Source: Palaemon carinicauda
Taxonomy: Eukaryota > Arthropoda > Malacostraca > Decapoda > Palaemonidae
Length of the DNA: 64,000 bases
Assembly: GCF_036898095.1 (NCBI RefSeq)
Contig: NC_090743.1
Coordinates: 16,829,287-16,893,286 of the forward strand
Direction: 5' to 3'
Made by a program: the position numbers and the translations under genes. The number at the start of each line of letters is the position of its first letter. Position 1 is the first letter of the stretch. Under the pieces are notes generated by a model. That model searched no databases and had not been told where the DNA came from. It was given only the letters and a program-made list of their open reading frames with translations. Of this stretch, positions 52,201 through 61,200 are shown piece after piece.

Positions 52201-55200
52201 ACCTCGTTCCAGGACACGCAATCCGGACATGTGGCGGTAGGGGAACACACACTGCCCCTACACGACGAACATAAGGAGTACGAGTCTACTTCAGGTTTCG
52301 ACAGGAACGCTCCACACGATTTACCGGCCATAGGCCCAGGACAACGGCGGGGATGCTCCATGACGCAGTAGGAAGCACCACGAGACACAAGAACACACAG
52401 GGAAAGCAAAGGGAAAAGCACAAAGGAACACCGTGAGACACAGAGTCACACTGGGATTAAGAAGAGCGGCGAGATGACATCGCGACGCGACCAGAGAACT
52501 TACTGGAGGTCGAGACCTGAGCAAGCATGCTCTCTGACCCGGGGTTAGCCTCAGGGCGCGTATCACTCAGCCTGAGGTTACCCCTCATAGAAAACAGGTA
52601 TAGGGTAAACTACACTAAACTCTGGTCGGATGGGAGGGGATCCCAGATACTCCTAAGAAAGTAGTTCGAGGTAAGTACTCCGTGTTGGAGCAAATGAAAA
52701 TTTAGAGAGAGAGGGGGAGAAAGGGATGTACTCTATGAAAATTATCATAACTTATAACACATTGGTGTAATACTGTATTATCTACAGTATATGAATTACA
52801 GTCATAGGTGTGTGAGTGAAAGGGGTAGCTACAACCAACCAAGCCCCCACGCTAACTAGCGGGTAAGTGGTTAACCCTCGCTAAAAGTCTTAATGGACCA
52901 TCTTTCAGCTTCGTCGAAAGCAATACCCCTATAAAGTGTTGGTTTGTATTCCAGATATGGAACAAAATGCGACTGATTGAAATGGTATTCGCAATTTAGT
53001 CAATCAATACAGTATGCAAGTCATTATGCCACAGCCCATCAAATCTTTGAGAAAATTGCCAAACTAGTCAGCCCTCGTCCAATTCTTATCGTGAATTCCT
53101 GTTACGCTAAAAATTAATGCACTGTATCATATTAACACCTCAATATAGCAGCCGTTTCTGTTGGAATTTGGTGCTTTTCTGAGCAGTTGAAGTAGTGACT
53201 TCCTTCACAAAAAGCCAATGGTTTTCTGCCCGTTATCACTATAATCATTCCGAATGTATGCTTATATACACGGGAAAGTCTTCCCTCGTGCATTTATTTT
53301 ATTGCCTGACAAAACAGAGAATACTTATGATGAAGCTTTCATAAAACAGAAAGAACTTCTGCCAAATATAATCCCGAGGAAGTGATGATTGATTTCGAGA
53401 AAGGCCTTGGTAATAATATCAAGAAGCGTTTTCTTTTTTTATGAAACTGTTGGGTTCTTCTTTCATATGTGCCAGAATGTTTATCGCTGAATTTGTGATT
53501 TGGGTCTTAAGGGTTAGTACAATACCGACGACAACTTTTCGTTGTTAAAAAAAAAAAAAAAGTTTTGGACAAAGGCATTCTTACTAATTGAAGTTACTAA
53601 TGCATTTGAAGAACTTAGTGAAGACGAGTTACTACCGATGGAATTTATTAGTTACTTTGAGTTAACATATTGATGCAATCCGTGGATGTCCCCGTAAAAG
53701 AGAAGCTCCTTTATACCCTATAACATTTTGGAATATAAGAAGTCGTGTCATAAATAAATTACCTCGGACAAACAATGCATTAGAAGGATTTCACTCAGCC
53801 TTAAATCAATCTATAGCATGCAAAAACCCCAAAATTTGGAAATTTATCGATGTCCTGAAAAAAAGAAAAGGATCTAACGGAAATTAAGATTATATGTTTG
53901 CAACTAAAAAGATAAAACATGAAAAACTTGACAACTGCATTGAAAAGATAACAAGAATATGATGGCAGCAACCAGTGATTTTTTTAAAGATATTGCTCAT
54001 AACCTTAAGTATTCTATAAAGTGTTATAATTATTAGATAAATTTATAATTTCATGATTCTAATTTCCTTTTTACTAATTATAGTCTTAAATAAATGTTCT
54101 TTTAATAATAAACTACTGTTTAGCACCCTATAATTATATTGTAGAAAAATTATATTTTAATTTTAAAATAAATTTTTGAATATACTTACCCGGTGAATAT
54201 ATAATAGCTGAAACTCTGTTGCTCGACAGACACATACAGTAAAAACTCGCCAGCGATCGCTATACAGGTTGCGGGTGTGCCCACCAGCGCCAACTGTCGG
54301 CCAGATACCACTCTCGATGTAAACAAAGACTCAATTTCTTCTCATCCCACTGCGTCTCTATTGGGGAGGAAGGGAGGGTCGTTTAATTTATATATTCACC
54401 GGGTAAGTATATTCAAAAATTTATTTTATAATTAAAATATCATTTTTAAATATTTAACTTAGCCGGTGAATATATAATAGCTGATTCACACCCAAGGAGG
54501 TGGGTAGAGACCAGAGTTAAATATGTTTACATCGTATAAGCTAAGAGTTTTTTTTATTTCATTTTGACAGTTATCAATATAACAAAACCAAAATAAATAG
54601 GTACCTGGTAAGGAAGTCGACTTAGACGATTACTCTGCCTTGTAAGTACGTCTTCCTTACGGAGCCCAGCGATCCTCTTAGGATGCTGACAGACCCCCAG
54701 GAGCTGAAGTATCAAGGGCTGCAACCCATACAACAGGACCTCATCAAACCTCTAATCTGGGCGCTCTCAAGAAATGACTTTGACCACCCGCCAAATCAAC
54801 CAGGATGCAAAAGGCTTCTTAGCCTTCCGGACAACAAATAAAAACAACATTAAAACATTTCAAGAGACAGATTAAAAGGATATGGAATTAGGGAATTGTA
54901 GTGGTTGAGCCCTCACCCACTACTGCACTCGCTGCTACGAATGGTCCCAGTGTGTAGCAGTTCTCGTAAAGAGACTGGACATCTTTCAAGTAAAATGACG
55001 CGAACACTGACTTGCTTCTCCAATAGGTTGCGTCCATGATACTTTGCAGAGATCTATTTTGCTTAAAGGCCACGGAAGTTGCTACAGCTCTAACCTCGTG
55101 CGTCTTAACCTTAAGCAAAGATCGGTCTTCCTCACTCAAGTGTGAATGAGCTTCTCGTATTAACAATCTGATAAAATATGACAAAGCATTCTTTGACATA

Positions 55201-58200
55201 GGCAAGGATGGTTTCTTAACCGAACACCATAACGCTTCAGATTGGCCTCGTAAAGGTTTAGTACGAGCTAAGTAGAACTTAAGTGCTCTAACAGGGCATA
55301 AAACTCTTTCTAGTTCATTGCCTACGATCTCCGATAAGCTAGGAATATCGAAAGATTTAGGCCAAGGACGAGAAGGTAGCTCATTTTTGGCTAGGAAACC
55401 AAGTTGCAGAGAACAAGTAGCTTTTTCTGACGAAAACCCGATGTTCTTGCTGAAGGCATGAAGCTCACTGACTTTTAGCCGAGGCTAAGCATACCAGGAA
55501 AAGAGTCTTAAGAGTGAGATCTTTCAGGGAGGCTGACTGTAAAGGCTCAAACCTGTCTGACATGAGGAATCTTAGGACCACGTCTAAATTCCACCCAGGA
55601 GTAGCCAAACGACGCTCCTTAGAGGTCTCGAAAGACTTAAGGAGGTCTTGCAGATCTTTATTGTTGGAAAGATCTAAGCCTCTATGCCGGAAGACCGAGG
55701 CCAACATGCTTCTGTAGCCCTTGATAGTAGGAGCTGAAAGGGATCGTACTTTTCTCAGGTATGAGAGAAAATCAGCTATTTGGGCTACAGAGGTACTGGT
55801 CGAGGATACGGAAACTGACTTGCACCAGTCTCGGAAGACTTCCCACTTCGATTGGTAGACTCTAATGGTAGAAGCTCTCCTTGCTCTAGCAATTGCACTG
55901 GCTGCCTCCTTCGAAAAGCCTCTAGCTCTCGAGAGTCTTTAAAATAGTCTGAAGGCAGTCAGACGAAGAGCGTGGAGGCTTTGGTGTACCTTCTTTACGT
56001 GTGGCTGACGTAGAAGGTCTACTCTTAGAGGAAGACTTCTGGGAACGTCTACTAGCCATCGAAGTACCTCGGTGAACCATTTTCTCGCGGGCCAGAGGGG
56101 AGCAACTAACGTCAACCTTGTCCCTTCGTGAGAGGCGAATTTCTGCAGTACCTTGTTGACAATCTTGAACGGTGGGAATGCGTAGAGATCCAGATGTGAC
56201 CAATCTAGGAGGAAAGCATCTATATGTATTGCTGCTGGGTCCGGGACTGGAGAGCAATAGATTGGAAGCCTCTTGGTCAGCGAGGTTGCAAAGAGATCTA
56301 TGGTGGGTTGACCCCAAGTCGCCCAAAGTCTCTTGCACACATCCTTGTGGAGGGTCCATTCGGCTGGAATTACTTGACCTTTCCGACTGAGACAATCTGC
56401 TAGGACGTTCAAGTCCCCCTGGATGAACCTCGTTACTAGGGAGATGCCTCGATCTTTTGACCAGATGAGCAGGTCCCTTGCAATCTCGTACAAAGTCAGT
56501 GAGTGGGTACCTCCCTGTTTGGAAATGTACGCCAAGGCCGTGGTGTTGTCCGAATTTACCTCCACCACCTTGCCTCGAAGGAGATTCTCGAAGCTTATCA
56601 AGGCCAGATGAACCGCCAAAAGCTCCTTGCTGTTGATATGCATGCTCCTCTGACTCGAGTTCCACAGACCTGAGCATTCCCGACCGTCCAGCGTCGCGCC
56701 CCAGCCCAAGTCCGAGAAGAGAACGTGGTTGGGTATCTGAACTGCCAGGGGAAGACCCTCTCGTAGGCTGATATTGTCCTTCCACCAAGTCAGACAAGAC
56801 TTTATCTTTTCGGAAATCGGGATCGAGACCGCCTCTAGCGTCTTGTCCTTTTTCCAGTGAAAAGCCAGATGGAATTGAAGAGGACGGAGGTGTAGCCTTC
56901 CTAGCGAGACAAATTGCTCCAGGGATGACAGCGTCCCTACCACTCATCCACAGCCTGACTGAGCAGCGTTCTTTCTTCAGCATCTTCTGGATGGAAAGCA
57001 GGGCTTGATCTATTCTGGGGGCCGACGGAAAAGCCCGAAAAACTTGACTGTGAATCTCCATCCCTAAATACAGAATAGTTTGGGATGGGACCAGCTGTGA
57101 CTTTTCCAAATTGACTAGGAGTCCCAATTCCTTGGTCAGATCTAGAGTCCAATTGAGATCCTTCAGACAGCGATGACTGGAAGAGGCTCTGAGAAGCCAG
57201 TCGTCCAAATAAAGGGAGGCTCGGATGTCCGATAAGTGGAGGAATTTTGCCACATTCCTCATAAGCCTCGTAAACACGAGAGGAGCTGTGCTTAGGCCAA
57301 AGCACAGGGCCCGAAACTGGTACACCACATCTTCGAAGACGAATCTCAGAAAGGGTTGGGAGTCTGAGTGAATGGGGATGTGGAAGTAGGCATCCCTTAG
57401 GTCTAGAGAGACCATCCAGTCTTCCTTTCTGACCGCTGCTAGGACTGACTTTGTGGTCTCCATGGTAAACTTCGTCTTTGTGACAAAGACATTCAGAGCA
57501 CTGACGTCTAGCACCGGTCTCCAACCTCCTGTCTTCTTTGATACTAGGAAGAGACGGTTGTAAAACCCCGGTGATTGAAGGTCCGAGACTTTGACCACCG
57601 CTCCCTTCTCTAGCAAAAGAGACACTTCCAGTTTCAGGGCTTGTCTTTTTTCTTCCTCTCTGTACCTGGGGGAGAGATCGATGGGGGACGTCGCTAGAGG
57701 GGGTTTGCGTACAAAAGGGATTTTGTACCCCTCTCTCAGCAACCTCACAGATTGTTGATCTGCGCCTCTCTTCTCCCAGGCTTTCCAGAAGTTCTTGAGT
57801 CTGGCACCTACTGCTGTCTGAAGTTGCGGGCAGTCAGACTCTGCCCTTACAGGACTTGGATCCTTTTCTCTTCCCTCTCTTCCCTTCGGCACGAGCACCT
57901 CCCCTGCTGGAGGCTCTGCCACGAAAGGGCGGGATAAACCGAGACGCTGGAGTGTCTATCCTAGGTCTAGCAGACAATGCAGGCAAAGGGGGAGCTTTGC
58001 GAGCCGAGGACGCAACTAGATCGTGGGTGTCCTTCTGCACTAAAGACAAGGCAATTTCCTTAACCAAGACTTCAGGAAACAGGCACTTAGACAAGGGCGC
58101 AAAGAGTAGCTCAGATCTTTGGCATGGCGTCACTCCTGCAGACAGGAAAGAGCATAGAGACTTTCGTTTCTTCAGGACTCCGGACGTGAATGAAGCGGCA

Positions 58201-61200
58201 AGTTCGTTGGACCCATCACGGACGGCCTTGTCCATGCAGGACATAATGAGTAAGGAAACATCCTTATCAGCAGAAGAGATTTTCCTACTCAGGGCTCCTA
58301 AACACCAGTCTAGGAAGTTAAAGACTTCGAACGCCCTAAATATACCTTTAAGAAGGTGGTCCAGGTCCGAGGGTGACCAACAAATCTTTGAGCGTCTCAT
58401 GGCAAGGCGGCGGGGAGAGTCTACAAGACTTGAGAAGTCGCCCTGGGCAGAGGCAGGAACTCCCAAGCCGAGAACTTCTCCCGTGGCATACCAGACGCTC
58501 GATCTAGACGAGAGTTTAGATGGGGGGAAGGCAAATGCTGTCTTCCCTAAACTCCTCTTGGTCTCTAACTAATCGCCTAACAGCCGTAAAGCTCTCTTGG
58601 ATGAGCGAGAGAGAACGAGTTTAGTAAAGGCAGGCATGGTAGTAGGAACGCCTAAGACAAACTCTGACGGCGGCGAACGAGGAGCCACAGAAATAAAGTG
58701 ACCAGGGAACAACTCTTTAAACACAGCCATGACTTTTCTAAAGTCCAAGGATGGTTGAACAGCTTTAGGCTCATCAAGTTCTGAAGGTTGATCCTCAGGA
58801 TGTGGTTCAGCAACGTCCTCATCTGACAGTTCCTCATCCGATAACTGATGAGAAAACGGCAAAGGTGTGGGCAACGTTTGACTCGCAGAGTCCGGTCGCA
58901 CTGGTGCATACGTGACGGAGCCGGACGCAGTGTCCTGGAACTGCTGAACAGTCTGGGAACTGTCAACAACCACAGGTGCGCGAGGACGCACAGCGTCCAC
59001 CCGAGACTGTTTAGACCGTCTGGGTTGTGCAGTCAACACCATACCGGGTTGCGGAGGTTGACGCACCGCGTCAAAACAAGTCAACTCTGATGGTTGATGA
59101 ACGTCCTGAACGTCACCAATCACATCAGTGCGTTGCCTAACGTCAACGTGCGGCTGGAAATCCACACTGGGTCGCATCGGTGGAGGTACTACCCCAACTG
59201 GTTGACGCGAGAAAGCTACCTCAACGTCAACAGGACGCACAACAGACCGCTTGGATGGTTGATGGCCAGCAGGTTCAACGGAAACCTTCTCCGCATTGTA
59301 GTCCTCCATCAAGGACACAAGCTTGGACTGCATGTCTTGCAGTAACACCCATTTAGGGTCTACGGAAGCAGGTACGGTAACAGACAGGGTGAGCGAATGA
59401 GACGGCACAACTTTGCCTCTCTTAGGCGGCGAGCAGTCATCAGATGACGGCAACGGGTCCGAACTGTCCCAGTGGCTACAACCGGGACGTTGGACTTGTC
59501 CTGAAGGGACCGACTTACGCTTTAAAGGTCTGGAGACCTTGGTCCAAGGTTTCTTACGAGAAACACCTTCGGACGACGAGGTAAAAATGGGCTCTCTCGT
59601 CTTACGTTGGTAGGGGCGATCTTGGAGAGATACGCCTGATACCATAGAGGGAACGTCTGTTCGCTGATCAAGGCCTCTCGAACCCATGAGTCGTACGACA
59701 TTGCTTCTCCCCTGGGCTTGGGAGCTTGCAAGAGGTCCCGGACTAGGTGGACGACAGGCACGAACAGACGAACCCTCGAGCGCAACACTGTTCACAACAC
59801 TTTGAGAAACACTAGGCACTTTAACACTTTCCGCCGTGGCACTTTGGCACTTGAGTTCCTTTACGTCCGCCATGAGTTGATTTCGGTCACTTGCTAAGGC
59901 CTCAACTCTCTCCCCCAAGGCATGAATAGCACGCATCATGTCTTGCATCGACGGTTCCTGAGTGCTAGGAGGGGGGTTAGGAACAACCACTACAGGGGAA
60001 GGATTAAGTTCAGGGGCATGTGGAGAGGAAAAATCTACCGACCTAGAAGAACTTCTCCTTACCCTATCTCTCTCTAGTCTGCGTGTATATTTATCAAATT
60101 CGATAAAATCGAATTCCGAAAGGCCCACGCATTCCTCACACCGATCTTCCAATTGACAGGTTTTACCCCGACAATTGGAACAAACAGTGTGAGGGTCGAG
60201 AGAAGCCTTTGGAAGACGCCTATGACAGTCCCTAGCATTACATTTTCTGAACTTGGGAACTTGAGAAGGGTCAGCCATTTTGAATTAGTCAAGGGAAAAT
60301 TCAAAAAAACGATCTAAGTCATCAACAATTAATCCGATACAAAAAAGAGTTCAAGGATTTATTTGAAGAAAAACACCTGTACTGCGAAAGCTCAAACCAA
60401 ATCAAAGTACTTCACCAAATATGATGGAAAAAAACTCCAGGTTCAACAGCGAGTAAAGTACGTCTTGTCGACACGTCGACAGAGAAGAAATTGAGTCTTT
60501 GTTTACATCGAGAGTGGTATCTGGCCGACAGTTGGCGCTAGTGGGCACACCCGCAACCTGTATAGCGATCGCTGGCGAGTTTTTACTGTATGTGTCTGTC
60601 GAGCAACAGAGTTGCAGCTATTACATATTCACCGGCTAAGTTAAATATTTAAAAAAATACTGTACTTATTAAATGTTCTTTTAATAATAAATTACTATTT
60701 AGTACCCTTTAATTAGTGTAAAAAAAAAAAATTTTAAGATGCAACCACAGACATTTGAGACCCAGTTTTCTGAGACCAAGTTTTCCAGACCTAGTTTGCC
60801 GAGACCGAGTTTACTGGTCTCCCGATGAAACTTACTTTCAACCCTATCCCAAACTTGTACAGAAAAAGAATAAAAACTCTTCAGAATAATTTAAATACCC
60901 TGAGTAAGTACTTAGCTGATAGATATACAGTAGGATTATTTTGAAAATCATCAAAATTGCTATGAAATTTGTAAGTCAAACGAGCTCTGTACCCGGATAG
61001 ACACTTCATTTCCCATAGTTCCTAGAATTCGCTTTAGCTGAAGTTTAGATTAATTCACCGGTGCTTTAGTAGTGGAACACGGAACTAATTAACAGGCATG
61101 GGAATTTGTAACAAATCAATCAGACCCCGCTTGACCTGGGAAATTACAATATTGTTTTCACATCCAATCAGAATTTGGAGCCTTCGTATATCGATGGACA

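Larger units (their letters stand above)
48073..52695 (-). mobile_element. E4: DIRS-type YR retrotransposon, second family (4.6 kb)
   Basis: ITRs 48,110-48,290 and 52,497-52,680 (aactactttcttaggagtat, taccctatacccttttctat, catgcttgctcaggtctcga). ICR at about 48,355-48,450 combines gttcgaggtaagtactgtta and ccaacactacttacctcaaa. It encodes Gag, RT/RNase H and YR clearly related to but far diverged from E1-E3, and is more GC-rich than its surroundings. Sense to ATP5F1E. No target duplication seen. Confidence 0.9.
54144..60656 (-). mobile_element. E3: DIRS-type YR retrotransposon, most complete copy (6.5 kb)
   Basis: ITRs 54,177-54,345 and 60,479-60,640 (cgccagcgatcgctatacag, tgggcacacccgcaacctgt, tctggccgacagttggcgct), ICR 54,393-54,480, and in order Gag, pol (RT, RNase H, methyltransferase-position domain) and YR. 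Gag has one stop, pol one frameshift, YR two or three breaks. The leader between ITR and Gag ATG is only about 200 bp, unlike E1 and E2. Lies sense in ATP5F1E intron 1 and is flanked by direct repeats of about 55 bp. Confidence 0.92.

Noticed and set aside
57856..58572. 238-codon plus-strand ORF
   Set aside because: Antisense shadow of the E3 Gag, which has the recognisable protein blocks on the minus strand.
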